64,000 nucleotides of DNA from Microbispora sp. H13382 (lineage in GTDB: Bacteria; Actinomycetota; Actinomycetes; Streptosporangiales; Streptosporangiaceae), in NCBI RefSeq assembly GCF_014161445.1, contig NZ_JABBXA010000010.1, positions 235,210 to 299,209 of the forward strand, written 5' to 3'. Positions 24,241 through 32,850 of the stretch are shown piece after piece. The position numbers were made by a program, and so were the translations under genes. The first letter of the stretch is position 1, and every line of letters begins with the position of its first letter. Under the pieces are notes generated by a model. It worked only from the letters and a program-made list of their open reading frames with translations. It was not told the origin of the DNA and searched no databases.

Positions 24241-25722
24241 ATGACCCCCCTGCCCTCGGTCGACCCCGTGCCGGCGGCCTCCGTGGCGGCGTTCGACCAC
24301 GAGTGCGACGTGCTCGTCGTCGGCTTCGGCTGCGCCGGGGCGGCCGCCGCGTACGAGGCCGCGACGGCGGGCGCGGACGTGCTCGTGCTGGAGCGGGCGG
24401 GCGGCCCCGGCGGCTCGTCCGCCATGTCCGGCGGCGAGCTGTACCTCGGCGGCGGCACGGCCGTCCAGCGGGCCTGCGGGTTCGAGGACGACCCGGACAA
24501 CATGTTCGCCTACCTCGCGGCGGCGCTCGGCCCGCACGCCGACGAGGAGAAACTGCGGCTGTACTGCGACGGCAGCGTCGAGCACTTCGAGTGGTTCCGG
24601 GCCAGGGGCGTGCCGTTCAACGAGTCGTTCTACGACGCGCCGAGCTGGATGCCGCCGACGAGCGACGGCCTCATGTGGCTGGGGGAGAACGCCTGGCCGT
24701 ACACCACCCTCGCACGGCCGGTGCCGCGCGGCCACCGCCCGGCCGTCGAGAGCTGGGGCGGGCGGCTGCTCATGGAGAAGCTGATCGGGGCGGCGCGGGC
24801 GGCCGGAGCCGCGTGTCACACCGACACCCGCGCCACCAATCTCGTCCTCGACGCCGACGGCCGGGTCGCCGGGGTCGTGGCCCGCCGGTACGGCGAACGG
24901 GTGACCTACCGCGCCCGCAGGGGAGTGGTGCTCACCACCGGCGGGTTCGTCGACAACGAGGAGATGCTCGCCGACCACGCCCCGGTGCTGATCGGGCACG
25001 GCAAGGTCAGCGACGGCCTGGACGACGGCGGCGGCATCCGCATGGCCACCGCCGTCGGCGCGGCCACCCGCCGCATGGGCGAGGTCGAGATCGCGATGAC
25101 GGCGCTGCCCGCGATGCTGGTGCGCGGCATGCTCGTCAACGGGCTCGGCCGCCGCTTCGTCAACGAGGACGTCTATCCCGGCCTGTTCAGCGTCGCCGCC
25201 GTACGGCACCAGCCGGGGCCGTACTGGGCGATCATCGACGAGGAGGGCTACGAGGACATCCCGGCGCGGGACCTGTGGGGCGTCCGTCCGGTCTTCGTGG
25301 CCGAGACCCTCGCGGAGCTGGAGGAGTCGCTCGGCATGCCGCCCGGTGCGCTGGAGGACACCGTCGCGGTGTACAACAGGCACGCCGAGCAGGGTGAGGA
25401 CCCCTACTTCCACAAGGACCCGAAGTGGCTGCGCCCGTTGAAGGGGCCGTTCGCCGCCGCCGACCCGCGCCTGGGGTTCGGCATGGGCGACCGCGACAGC
25501 GCGGGCAGGGGAACCGGAGCCGCGGGCTTCACGCTCGGCGGCTTGCGGACGACCGTGGACGGCGAGGTGCTGAACCAGTCCGGACGGCCCATCCCGGGCC
25601 TCTACGCGGCGGGCCGCGCCTCCTCGGGCATGCACGGCGAGGGTTACATCAGCGGCACGTCACTTGGTGACGGCACCTTCTTCGGCCGCCGCGCCGGCCG
25701 CGCAGTCGCCAGGGAGGCGTGA
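24241..25722 (+). CDS. FAD-binding dehydrogenase of the KstD/fumarate-reductase family
   Basis: The 493-residue protein has an N-terminal FAD motif VLVVGFGCAGAAAA, the block GGSSAMSGGELYLGGGT and the C-terminal YAAGRASSGMHGEGYISGTS. It belongs to the fumarate reductase/KstD superfamily. It lacks the Y-A-G-P-G motif found in KstD at 6811-8505, having Y-I-S-G instead. It therefore probably acts on a different bond, for example a delta4 or other ring position. The ATG at 24241 lies 7 bp behind hsaC. The TGATG junction with the next SDR gene indicates coupling. The exact reaction cannot be assigned. Confidence 0.82.
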   Translation: MTPLPSVDPVPAASVAAFDHECDVLVVGFGCAGAAAAYEAATAGADVLVLERAGGPGGSSAMSGGELYLGGGTAVQRACGFEDDPDNMFAYLAAALGPHADEEKLRLYCDGSVEHFEWFRARGVPFNESFYDAPSWMPPTSDGLMWLGENAWPYTTLARPVPRGHRPAVESWGGRLLMEKLIGAARAAGAACHTDTRATNLVLDADGRVAGVVARRYGERVTYRARRGVVLTTGGFVDNEEMLADHAPVLIGHGKVSDGLDDGGGIRMATAVGAATRRMGEVEIAMTALPAMLVRGMLVNGLGRRFVNEDVYPGLFSVAAVRHQPGPYWAIIDEEGYEDIPARDLWGVRPVFVAETLAELEESLGMPPGALEDTVAVYNRHAEQGEDPYFHKDPKWLRPLKGPFAAADPRLGFGMGDRDSAGRGTGAAGFTLGGLRTTVDGEVLNQSGRPIPGLYAAGRASSGMHGEGYISGTSLGDGTFFGRRAGRAVAREA

Positions 25723-26471
25723 TGAACCGGTTCGACGGTAAGAACGTGCTGCTCACCGGGGCGGCGTCGGGCATCGGCAGGGCGGCGGCCGTACGGCTGC
25801 TGAACGAGGGCGCCACGGTGTTCGCCGTGGACCGGGACGAGGACGGGCTCGCGGAGACCGGCAAGCTCGCGGGCGGGACCGATCGCTTCATCCCCTGGCA
25901 GGCGGACCTGGCGGACGAGCCGGCGGTGGAGTCGGCCGCGGCCGAGGCCGTCGCCCGCCTCGGCCGGGTGGACGTGCTGGCCAACGTCGCCGGCGTGCTG
26001 CGGGTGACCCCGATGGAGTCGCTGCGGCTCGACGACTACCGGCAGATCTTCGCGATCAACGTGTTCGCCCCGGTCGTGTTCTGCCGGGAGGTGCTGCCGC
26101 ACGTTCCGGACGGCACGGGCGTGGTGGTGAACGTCACCTCGACGGCGGCGACGAAGGCGCATCCCTGGATGACCGGCTACGCGGCGTCCAAGGGCGCGCT
26201 GCTGTCGTTCTCGATCAGCCTCGCCGCCGAGCTGGCGCCGCGCCGCATCCGCGTCGTCCCGATCTCGCCCGGCGGCGTCGCCACGCCGCTGACCGCCAAC
26301 CGGGAGACGTTCGCCGGCATCGACACCTCCTGGTACGCGCGCACCTATCCCCTCTGGGGGAGGCCGGGCCGCCCGGAGGACATCGCCGGGACCATCGCGT
26401 ACGCCGCCTCGGCGGACGGCGCCTACCTCAACGGGGTGGAGGTCCGCGTGGACGGCGGCTCGCACAGCTGA
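25722..26471 (+). CDS. SDR-family oxidoreductase
   Basis: The 249-residue classical SDR starts MNRFDGKNVLLTGAASGIGR, with active-site TSTAATKAHPWMTGYAASK (Tyr-x3-Lys) and C-terminal VEVRVDGGSHS. The ATG at 25722 overlaps the flavoprotein stop, and GGGAGG lies 4 bp upstream. The protein at 39265-40011 is a close paralogue with the same MNRFDG opening and similar residues throughout, so the pair likely arose by duplication. A 3-, 7- or 17-hydroxysteroid dehydrogenase function is plausible in this operon, but the site of action is not visible. Confidence 0.87.
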   Translation: MNRFDGKNVLLTGAASGIGRAAAVRLLNEGATVFAVDRDEDGLAETGKLAGGTDRFIPWQADLADEPAVESAAAEAVARLGRVDVLANVAGVLRVTPMESLRLDDYRQIFAINVFAPVVFCREVLPHVPDGTGVVVNVTSTAATKAHPWMTGYAASKGALLSFSISLAAELAPRRIRVVPISPGGVATPLTANRETFAGIDTSWYARTYPLWGRPGRPEDIAGTIAYAASADGAYLNGVEVRVDGGSHS

Positions 26472-26489
26472 CCGTCGTCCCGGCCCCGG

Positions 26490-26720
26490 TCACGTCCGGT
26501 CGTACCAGGTGACGGTGGCGCCGTTGCCGAAGGAGCGGCTGCGGGCCGGGGTGAACAGGGTGGGGCGGAAGGTTCCGGTGAACGCGGAGATCCCGTCGCC
26601 GGCCACGACCGGGTAGCTCTTGACGATCAGTTCGTCGATCTCCGGGAGCAGCGCGCCCGCGAGCTGTCCGCCGCCGCAGAGCCAGATGTCGCCGCCCTCC
26701 TCCTTCTTCAGCCGCTGCAC
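26490..26720 (-). pseudogene. 3' remnant of a dihydrofolate-reductase/RibD-C-like gene
   Basis: About 76 codons encode the C-terminal half of the RibD_C fold (GGDIWLCGGGQLAGALLPEI, then DELIVKSYPVVAGDGI and VTWYDR). The N-terminal NADPH-binding half is absent. Immediately upstream lies the end of an ABC transporter gene on the same strand. A truncated copy left by deletion is the simplest reading. Confidence 0.7.
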
Positions 26721-26738
26721 GAGGCCGCCGCGTGCCCG

Positions 26739-28574
26739 TCAGCTCGCCGCCACCGGGTCCGGCGCCGCCGGCCGTGTCCCGGAGAGTTGAGCCCCGGAGA
26801 GTTGAGCCCCGGAGAGTTGAGCCCCGGAGAGTTGAGCACGGTACAGCCGGGCGTAGGCGCCGCCCGCCGCCAGCAGTTCGTCGTGCGTGCCCTGCTCCAC
26901 GATCCGCCCCTCGTCCAGCACGAGGATCAGGTCGGCGTTCCTGATGGTCGACAGCCGGTGGGCGATGACGAATCCCGTGCGCCCGGCCCGCAGCGAGGTC
27001 ATGGCCCGTTGCACGAGCGCCTCGGTGCGGGTGTCGAGCGCGCTGGTGGCCTCGTCGAGCACCAGGATCGGGGGATCGGCCAGGAACGCGCGGGCGATCG
27101 TGACGAGCTGCCGCTCGCCCGTGCTGAGGCTCTCGCCGTCGTCGTCGACCACCGTGTCGTACCCGTCGGGCAGCGTGCGCACGAGGTGGTCGACGCCGGT
27201 GGCCCTGGCCACCTCGACGATCCGCTCGCGCGGCACGTCGCCGGCGCCGTACGCGATGTTGTCGGCGATCGTGCCGTGGCGCAGCCAGGTGTCCTGCAGC
27301 ACCATGCCGATCCTGGCGCGCAGCTCCTGTCTGGACACCCGGGCGACGTCCACCCCGTCGACGGTGATCCGCCCGCCCGTGACGTCGTAGAAGCGCATGA
27401 GCAGGTTGATCAGCGTGGTCTTGCCCGCGCCGGTCGGGCCGACGATCGCGACGGTCTGCCCCGGCTCCGCGACGAGGGACAGGTCCTCGATGAGGGGACG
27501 ATCCGGCGCATACCGGAACGAGACGTTCTCGAACGTCACTCGCCCGGTGGCCGTGGCCGGAAGGCGGACGGGGTCGGCGACGGGCTCCTCCTCGTCCTCG
27601 TCGAGCAGCTCGAAGATCCGCCCGGCCGAGGCGAGCACCGACTGCAGAAGGGTGGACATCGACGTGACCTGGTTCACCGGCTGCCCGAACTGCAGGCAGT
27701 ACTGGATGAACGCCTGCACGTCGCCGACCGACAGCGCGCCGGCCGCCACCCGCAGGCCGCCGATCACGGCGACGAGCACGTAGTTGAGGTTCATGACGAG
27801 CGACATCGACGGGCCGATCAGGCTGGACAGCAGCTGCGCCCGGAACCCCGCGCGGAACACCGCGTCGTTGTGCTCGCCGAACTCCCGTACGGCCTCGCGC
27901 CGCCGGCCGAAGACCCTGACCAGGGCGTGCCCGGTGTAGGTCTCCTCGATGTGGGCGCCCAGCCTGCCCGTGGCGGCGAACTGCTCGGCGAACCTCGGCT
28001 GCGCCCGCCTGCCGACCACCCTGGCCGCCACGACGGACAGCGGCACCATGACGACCGAGACCAGGGCGAGCAGCGGCGAGGTCCACACCATCATCACCAG
28101 CACGCCGACGAGCGTGAGCAGCGCGGTGACCGCCACGCCGAGTACCTGCTGCAGCGTCTGCCCGATGTTGTCGACGTCGTTGGTGGCACGGGAGAGCACG
28201 TCGCCCCGCTGCCGCCCGTCGAAGTAGGCCAGCGGCAGCCGCGCGAGCTTGGCCTGGGTCCGCTCCCGCAGCCGGAAGACCAGCCGCTGCGCGATGGTCG
28301 CGGTCGTCCGCTGCTGGACGAAGGAGAGACCGAACGCGGCCAGGTAGCAGGTGAGGGCGCCCAGCAGGACCCGGCCGGTCGCGGCGAAGTCCACCCGGCG
28401 GTGCCCGGACACGGCGGACAGCACCAGGTCGGTGGCCGCGCCGAGCAGCCGGGGGACCGCCACGGTCAGGGCCACGGCCGCTGCCGCGCAGGCCAGGGCG
28501 GCCACGGCGAGCGGGAGTTCCGGCCGGGCCGTCTCCAGCAGACGCCGTACGGCGCTTCGCTTCCGGGCTGTCAT
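26739..28574 (-). CDS. ABC exporter half-transporter (second subunit of heterodimer)
   Basis: The 611-residue protein has a six-helix ABC exporter membrane domain (residues about 20-300; LSRATNDVDNIGQTLQQVLG is the typical coupling region). The ATPase has Walker A VGPTGAGKTTL, signature LSTGERQL and Walker B ILVLDEATSALD. The ATG at 28574 overlaps the upstream ABC gene's stop (ATGA), indicating a heterodimer. Substrates of this multidrug/lipid exporter class cannot be read from sequence. The C-terminus carries four tandem AQLSG repeats encoded by 15-bp DNA repeats, an oddity absent from the family core. Confidence 0.9.
   Translation of the reverse strand: MTARKRSAVRRLLETARPELPLAVAALACAAAAVALTVAVPRLLGAATDLVLSAVSGHRRVDFAATGRVLLGALTCYLAAFGLSFVQQRTTATIAQRLVFRLRERTQAKLARLPLAYFDGRQRGDVLSRATNDVDNIGQTLQQVLGVAVTALLTLVGVLVMMVWTSPLLALVSVVMVPLSVVAARVVGRRAQPRFAEQFAATGRLGAHIEETYTGHALVRVFGRRREAVREFGEHNDAVFRAGFRAQLLSSLIGPSMSLVMNLNYVLVAVIGGLRVAAGALSVGDVQAFIQYCLQFGQPVNQVTSMSTLLQSVLASAGRIFELLDEDEEEPVADPVRLPATATGRVTFENVSFRYAPDRPLIEDLSLVAEPGQTVAIVGPTGAGKTTLINLLMRFYDVTGGRITVDGVDVARVSRQELRARIGMVLQDTWLRHGTIADNIAYGAGDVPRERIVEVARATGVDHLVRTLPDGYDTVVDDDGESLSTGERQLVTIARAFLADPPILVLDEATSALDTRTEALVQRAMTSLRAGRTGFVIAHRLSTIRNADLILVLDEGRIVEQGTHDELLAAGGAYARLYRAQLSGAQLSGAQLSGAQLSGTRPAAPDPVAAS
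26781..26840. repeat. four tandem 15-bp repeats at the ABC transporter C-terminus
   Basis: GGAGAGTTGAGCCCC is repeated with unit starts at 26781, 26796, 26811 and 26826 (last copy diverging). On the minus strand it encodes repeated Ala-Gln-Leu-Ser-Gly. The in-frame unit can expand or contract without breaking the gene. Confidence 0.85.
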
Positions 28575-30313
28575 GCGGCCACCTCCTGGCCTGTCTGGGA
28601 GAACACGATCTCGCGGTAGGCGGGGCACGAGGCCAGCAGCTCCTCGTGGGTTCCGGACCCGGCGACGCGGCCCTCGTCGAGCACCACCAGCCGGTCGGCG
28701 TGCCGGGTCGAGGAGATTCGCTGGGCGACCAGGACGACGGCGACGTCGCGGGTCTCCCGCGCCAGCGCGTCGGCGAGCGCCCGCTCGGTGATCGGGTCGA
28801 GCGCGGAGAACGGGTCGTCGAGCAGCAGGACCCGGGGCCGGGCGACCAGGGCCCGCGCCACCGTCAAACGCTGCCGCTGGCCGCCGGACAGCGACGCGCC
28901 CCCCTGCCCGAGCGGCGTCTCCAGGCCCTCCGGCAGCGCCTCGACGAAGTCGCGCGCCTGCGCGACCTCCAGCGCGTGCCACAGCTCGGCGTCGGTCGCC
29001 TCGGGCCTGCCGTACCTGAGGTTGGCGGCGATGGTCCCGGAGAACAGGTACGGCCGCTGCGGCACCAGGCCGACGACGCCGGCCGGTTCCTCCGGGGGCA
29101 GCGACGCGAGGTCCGTCCCGTCCGGGAGCACCTGCCCGCCGGTCGGGCCGAGCAGCCGGGCCACGAGGTTCAGCAGGGTCGTCTTGCCCGCGCCGGTGGA
29201 GCCGACGACCGCGACGGTCTCGCCGGGGCGGACGAGGAGGTTCACGCCCCGCAGCACCGGATCTTCGGCTCCCGGATAGCGCATGTGCGCGTCGCGGACC
29301 TCCACCTCGCCCTGCCAAATCCGGCCCCGCCGGGTCCGATCGGTGCCGGCCGGGGACGCGAGCGGTTCCGTCCCGGTCTGCAGCACCTCGCGCACCCGCA
29401 GGGCGGAGACCCGGGCGCGCGGCGCGGCCAGGACGGTGAAGGTCGCGAGCAGGGCGGATCCCAGGATCACGGCCAGGTAGTTGAGGAACGCCACCAGCGA
29501 GCCCACCTGGGTGACGCCGTCGTCGACGAGGTGCCCGCCGAACCAGACCACCGCCACGCCGCACAGGTTGCCGATCAGCATCCCGGCGGGATACATCACG
29601 GCCGCCAGCCGTGCGGCGCGTACGGCGAAGCCCGTCAGCGCGCCGTTGGCCTCGGCGAACCTCGCGCGTTCGCGGTCCTCGGCGGCGAAGGCCCGGACGA
29701 CCCGGACCCCGGCGATCTGCTCGCGCACCAGCCGGTTGACCTGGTCGACGCCACGCTGCGCCGCCTGTGACAGCGGGGTGAGCCGGCGCAGGATCGCCCA
29801 CAGGACGGCCGACAGCGCGGGCAGCGCGACCAGCAGCAGGGTGGACAGGCGCAGGTCCTGCCGCAGCGCCATGACCACCCCGCCGAGGAAGATCATGGGC
29901 GTGGCGGCCAGGCCGGTCAGTCCCATGAAGACCAGCGTCTGCACCTGCTGCACGTCGCCGACGGTGCGGGTGATCAGGGACGGCACGCCGAACCGGCCCA
30001 TCTCCCGGGAGGAGAACGACTGGACCTTCGCGTAGACGGCCGCGCGGAGGTCCTGGCCGACGGCGGCGGCGGTCCTGGCGGCGAGGGCGCCCACCACGGC
30101 CGAGCACAGGACCTGTGCCAGCGTCCCGGCCGCCATGAGGCCGCCCAGACGCAGGATCAGCCCGGTGTCGCCGCGCAGCACGCCGTCGTCGATGAGCGTG
30201 GCGTTGATCGTGGGCAGCAGGAGGGCGGCGAGTGCCTGCGCGATCTGGAGCACGCCGATCAGGGCGACGGCGCCGCGACGGGGCCGCAGAACGGAGCGGA
30301 GCAGGGAGCCCAT
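28571..30313 (-). CDS. ABC exporter half-transporter (first subunit of heterodimer)
   Basis: The 580-residue ABC exporter has an N-terminal six-helix domain with SLITRTVGDVQQVQTLVFMG. The ATPase domain has Walker A VGSTGAGKTTLL, signature SLSGGQRQRL and Walker B VLLLDDPFSALD. The Asp after Walker B where Glu is usual (LLDDPFS) suggests a degenerate catalytic site, a common feature of one subunit in heterodimeric exporters. It is coupled by ATGA to the second subunit at 26739-28574. An FMN reductase gene ends just upstream (30315), so all three may form one transcript under the TetR regulator at 31019. Confidence 0.9.
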   Translation of the reverse strand: MGSLLRSVLRPRRGAVALIGVLQIAQALAALLLPTINATLIDDGVLRGDTGLILRLGGLMAAGTLAQVLCSAVVGALAARTAAAVGQDLRAAVYAKVQSFSSREMGRFGVPSLITRTVGDVQQVQTLVFMGLTGLAATPMIFLGGVVMALRQDLRLSTLLLVALPALSAVLWAILRRLTPLSQAAQRGVDQVNRLVREQIAGVRVVRAFAAEDRERARFAEANGALTGFAVRAARLAAVMYPAGMLIGNLCGVAVVWFGGHLVDDGVTQVGSLVAFLNYLAVILGSALLATFTVLAAPRARVSALRVREVLQTGTEPLASPAGTDRTRRGRIWQGEVEVRDAHMRYPGAEDPVLRGVNLLVRPGETVAVVGSTGAGKTTLLNLVARLLGPTGGQVLPDGTDLASLPPEEPAGVVGLVPQRPYLFSGTIAANLRYGRPEATDAELWHALEVAQARDFVEALPEGLETPLGQGGASLSGGQRQRLTVARALVARPRVLLLDDPFSALDPITERALADALARETRDVAVVLVAQRISSTRHADRLVVLDEGRVAGSGTHEELLASCPAYREIVFSQTGQEVAA

Positions 30314-30314
30314 C

Positions 30315-30905
30315 TCAGCCCCCGTACGGCCGGGCCGCCCGCGCCTCGCGCAGGGCCCGCCCGAACCAGACGAGCTCGTCGAGCATGACCTTGGCGGCGC
30401 CCTCGGGGCCCGCGGGGTCCTTCGGCCAGTTCCCCTCCGCGTCGAACAGCGTCCAGGGGCTCTGGAAGGCGACGGAGTCGCGGATCGTCACGGCGTGCAG
30501 CTCGGCGAAGACGAGCCTGAGCTGCTCGACGGCCCGCAGGCCGCTGGACATTCCGCCGTAGCAGACGAACCCGACGGGCTTGGCCGCCCACTCCCGGTGG
30601 TAGCTGTCGATCATCAGCTTGAGCGCGGCGGGAAAGCTGCGGTTGTACTCCGGGGTCACGACGACGAAGGCGTCCGCGGCCTCCACCCGGGGCCGGAGCC
30701 CGGCGACCTCTTCCGGCTTCTCGCCGCCGAAGTGCCCGCGCAGCCCGTCCGGGAGCCGGGTCTCGGCCAGGTCGATCACGTCGAGCGCGACGTCGTCGCG
30801 CCGTTCCGCCTGGCCGGCGAACCAGTTGGCGGCGAGCGGCGCCACCCTCCCGTCCCGGACGCTGCCGATGATCATCGCCACGTTGAGCCGGTTGTTCCCG
30901 GACAT
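30315..30905 (-). CDS. NADPH-dependent FMN reductase (flavodoxin-like)
   Basis: The 196-residue protein has the flavodoxin-like fold of NADPH-dependent FMN reductases: VAMIIGSVRDGRVAP (phosphate loop, about 9-23), VVVTPEYNRSFPAALKLMID and VGFVCYGGMSSGLRAVEQL. It is a quinone or FMN reductase of unknown target. AAGGAGG lies before the ATG at 30905. It is divergent from a TetR gene, and four GTACnnnGTAC boxes lie between them, so it is probably the prime target of that regulator. It is not the HsaB type of flavin reductase. Confidence 0.88.
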   Translation of the reverse strand: MSGNNRLNVAMIIGSVRDGRVAPLAANWFAGQAERRDDVALDVIDLAETRLPDGLRGHFGGEKPEEVAGLRPRVEAADAFVVVTPEYNRSFPAALKLMIDSYHREWAAKPVGFVCYGGMSSGLRAVEQLRLVFAELHAVTIRDSVAFQSPWTLFDAEGNWPKDPAGPEGAAKVMLDELVWFGRALREARAARPYGG

Positions 30906-30924
30906 GGTTTCCTCCTTGAGGTGT

Positions 30925-30993
30925 GTACGTCGTACGCAACGAGTACACCGTACGCTCAAGTGCGTACGGCGTACAAGTCCAAGTACGATGTAC
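30925..30993. promoter_or_regulatory. four GTACnnnGTAC operators between FMN reductase and TetR gene
   Basis: Palindromic 11-mers GTACGTCGTAC (30925), GTACACCGTAC (30943), GTACGGCGTAC (30964) and GTACGATGTAC (30983) occur 18-21 bp apart. They occupy almost the whole divergent gap. The arrangement suggests cooperative binding of TetR dimers that controls both directions. Confidence 0.75.
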
Positions 30994-31018
30994 ACACCGA
31001 ACCGGGAGGAGCACGACG

Positions 31019-31750
31019 ATGGCCGGGAAGAGAGCGGACGACGGCGCGCAGGAGTCCATCTGGCAGCGGATGGAGCGCCCCGCCCGGCCGCCCCGCGCGG
31101 CGCTGACCCACGCGCAGATCGCCGCGGCCGCCGTGGAGATCGCGGACGCCGAGGGGCTGGACGCGGTCTCGATGCGCCGGCTGGCCGAGCGGCTCGGCGT
31201 CGCCACCATGGGCCTCTACCGCTACGTGCGCGGCAAGGACGACGTGATCGAGCTGATGGTGGACGCGGTCTACGCCGAGGAGGCGCGGGCCGCGGAGGGG
31301 CGCGACTGGCGGGAGGTCCTGCGGGTGTCCGCCCTGCGGCTGCGCGCCCTCATGCTGCGCCATCCCTGGCTGGTGGAGACCACGGCCCAGGCCGGGCCGC
31401 TGACACCCAACTTCGTCGCGCGCACCGACCGGCTGCTCGCGTCGCTCGACGGCCTCGGCCTCGACGCCGACACGGCGATGACCGTCATCGGCACGGTCAC
31501 GGCGTTCGTCACCGGGGCGACCACCGCCCGGATCAGGATGGCCCGGCTGATGCGCAAGGAGGGCGCCGAGAAGATGGACGACCTGCGCACCATCTACTCG
31601 TCCCGGATGAAGTGGCTGCTGGAGTCGGGCCGCTATCCCGCGTTCGAGCGCTACATCCGCGAGGGCGTCAGGAAGGACGACGACGACTGGCAGTTCGAGC
31701 TGGGCCTGGAGTCCGTGCTCGACGGCGTCGCCGCCCGGCTGACGATATGA
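31019..31750 (+). CDS. TetR-family regulator (TetR class C-terminal domain)
   Basis: From the ATG at 31019, with GGGAGGA 8 bp upstream, the protein has 243 residues. An N-terminal extension precedes the DNA-binding domain LTHAQIAAAAVEIADAEGLD / MRRLAERLGVATMGLYRYVR (about residues 27-75). The long C-terminal domain resembles TetR_C_1, which binds drug-like ligands. It is divergent from the FMN reductase and ABC exporter genes. The four GTACnnnGTAC boxes between them are the likely binding sites, so a drug- or redox-responsive efflux control circuit is inferred. Confidence 0.87.
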   Translation: MAGKRADDGAQESIWQRMERPARPPRAALTHAQIAAAAVEIADAEGLDAVSMRRLAERLGVATMGLYRYVRGKDDVIELMVDAVYAEEARAAEGRDWREVLRVSALRLRALMLRHPWLVETTAQAGPLTPNFVARTDRLLASLDGLGLDADTAMTVIGTVTAFVTGATTARIRMARLMRKEGAEKMDDLRTIYSSRMKWLLESGRYPAFERYIREGVRKDDDDWQFELGLESVLDGVAARLTI

Positions 31751-31753
31751 AAG

Positions 31754-31790
31754 ACGACAGGCGGCCACCCGGATGGGTGCCGCCTGTCGT
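31754..31790. terminator. hairpin between convergent TetR and SDR genes
   Basis: ACGACAGGCGGCCACCC pairs with GGGTGCCGCCTGTCGT around GGAT (one bulged base). It starts 3 bp after the TetR stop and ends 11 bp before the SDR stop. Confidence 0.8.
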
Positions 31791-31801
31791 GCCGGCGAGG
31801 T

Positions 31802-32599
31802 TCAGGAACTGGGCGGGGGAATCATCCGCCTGGTCGCCTCGTGGGCCCTGCGGACCATCTCGGCCCGGGGGAAGCCGCTCCGCTTGCGGGCCGTCTCCTC
31901 GTTGCCGCCGGCGATCCAGACCGGGCCGTCGGCGAGGTGCTCCAGGCCCTCGCGGGCCACGTCGCCGGGCTCGGCCACGTTGAGCCCGGGCAGGTCCATC
32001 CGCAGCCCCGCCCGCTCCATCGCCGGAGTGCGGGTCACGCCGAGGACGAGTTCGAGGACGTGCACGCCGTGCTCGCCCAGCTCCAGCCACAGCCCTTCCG
32101 CGAAGACGCGGCTGAACGCCTTGACCGCGGAGTAGACGCTGATCTGCGCCTGGCCCATGTACCCGGCGAGCGAGCCGACCAGGATGATCCCGCCGCGGCG
32201 GCGCTCGCGCATCAGCGCGCCGAAGTGGTGGGCGAGCGCGAGCTGGGCGGTGATGTTGAGGTCGATGACCCCGTGCACCCGGTCGAGGTCGCCGGTCACG
32301 AACTCGTGACCGTAGCTGTTGGCGCCCGCGTTGAAGATCAGCAGGCCCACCTCGACGTCGTCGGTCGCCGCGCGGACGGTCTTGAGCGCGCCCGGGTCGG
32401 TCAGGTCGAGCTCCAGCGTGCGCACCTCGACGCCCTTGGCCCTGACCTGCTCGGCCGTCTCGGCCAGCGGGCCGGGCTTGCGGGCGACGAGCACGAGGTT
32501 GAGCCCGGCGTCGGCGAGCTGGTGGGCGAACGACGCGCCCACTCCCTCGGAGCCGCCCGCGACGACGGCCCAGGGGCCGTACACGTCCTTGTCGATCAC
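31802..32599 (-). CDS. SDR-family oxidoreductase in the kshA operon
   Basis: The 265-residue SDR has cofactor motif AVVAGGSEGVGASFA, catalytic VGSLAGYMGQAQISVYSAVK (Tyr-x3-Lys) and LIFNAGANSYG in place of NNAG. The GTG start at 32599 is chosen because GGAGG lies 5 bp upstream and its GTGA overlaps the stop of the small zinc-ribbon gene. It is the third gene of a minus-strand operon kshA / small protein / SDR. A hydroxysteroid dehydrogenase function is inferred from the operon only. Confidence 0.85.
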   Translation of the reverse strand: MIDKDVYGPWAVVAGGSEGVGASFAHQLADAGLNLVLVARKPGPLAETAEQVRAKGVEVRTLELDLTDPGALKTVRAATDDVEVGLLIFNAGANSYGHEFVTGDLDRVHGVIDLNITAQLALAHHFGALMRERRRGGIILVGSLAGYMGQAQISVYSAVKAFSRVFAEGLWLELGEHGVHVLELVLGVTRTPAMERAGLRMDLPGLNVAEPGDVAREGLEHLADGPVWIAGGNEETARKRSGFPRAEMVRRAHEATRRMIPPPSS

Positions 32600-32850
32600 G
32601 ATTCCTCCGGTACGGCGATCTCGCCGTCGAGCGCGGCCTGGACGATGGAGTCCCGCAGCGCCGCGCAGCCGGCGAAGACTCCCGCACCGGCGGTGCGGCG
32701 CTCCTGGCAGGTCCCGGTCGCGTCGGCGTTCCACTGGACGCTGGTCTGGTGCCAGCTCGCCTTGCGCACCTGGACCCCGGCGCCGCACCGGCGGCAGGTA
32801 AGCGGCTGCATGGGCGCGTCGAGCAGCCGGTCGTCGGGGCGGATCGTCAT
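32596..32850 (-). CDS. small Cys-rich protein between kshA and an SDR
   Basis: The 84-residue protein has a CRRC pair in PLTCRRCGAGVQVRKASWHQ and further cysteines in GTCQER and FAGCAAL. This suggests a small zinc ribbon or an iron-sulfur-like fold. Both ends overlap neighbours by 4 bases (kshA ATGA; SDR GTGA), so it is translated with them. Its tight linkage to kshA suggests an accessory or electron-transfer role for the hydroxylase or the SDR, but no family function is known to me. High GC at third codon positions supports a real gene. Confidence 0.75.
   Translation of the reverse strand: MTIRPDDRLLDAPMQPLTCRRCGAGVQVRKASWHQTSVQWNADATGTCQERRTAGAGVFAGCAALRDSIVQAALDGEIAVPEES

Noticed and set aside
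26739..30107. One 1122-codon continuous frame spanning both ABC genes, suggesting a fused exporter
   Set aside because: Its first 500 codons are an alternative frame of the upstream subunit. A clear ATGA overlap and a normal N-terminus at 28574 show two separate proteins.
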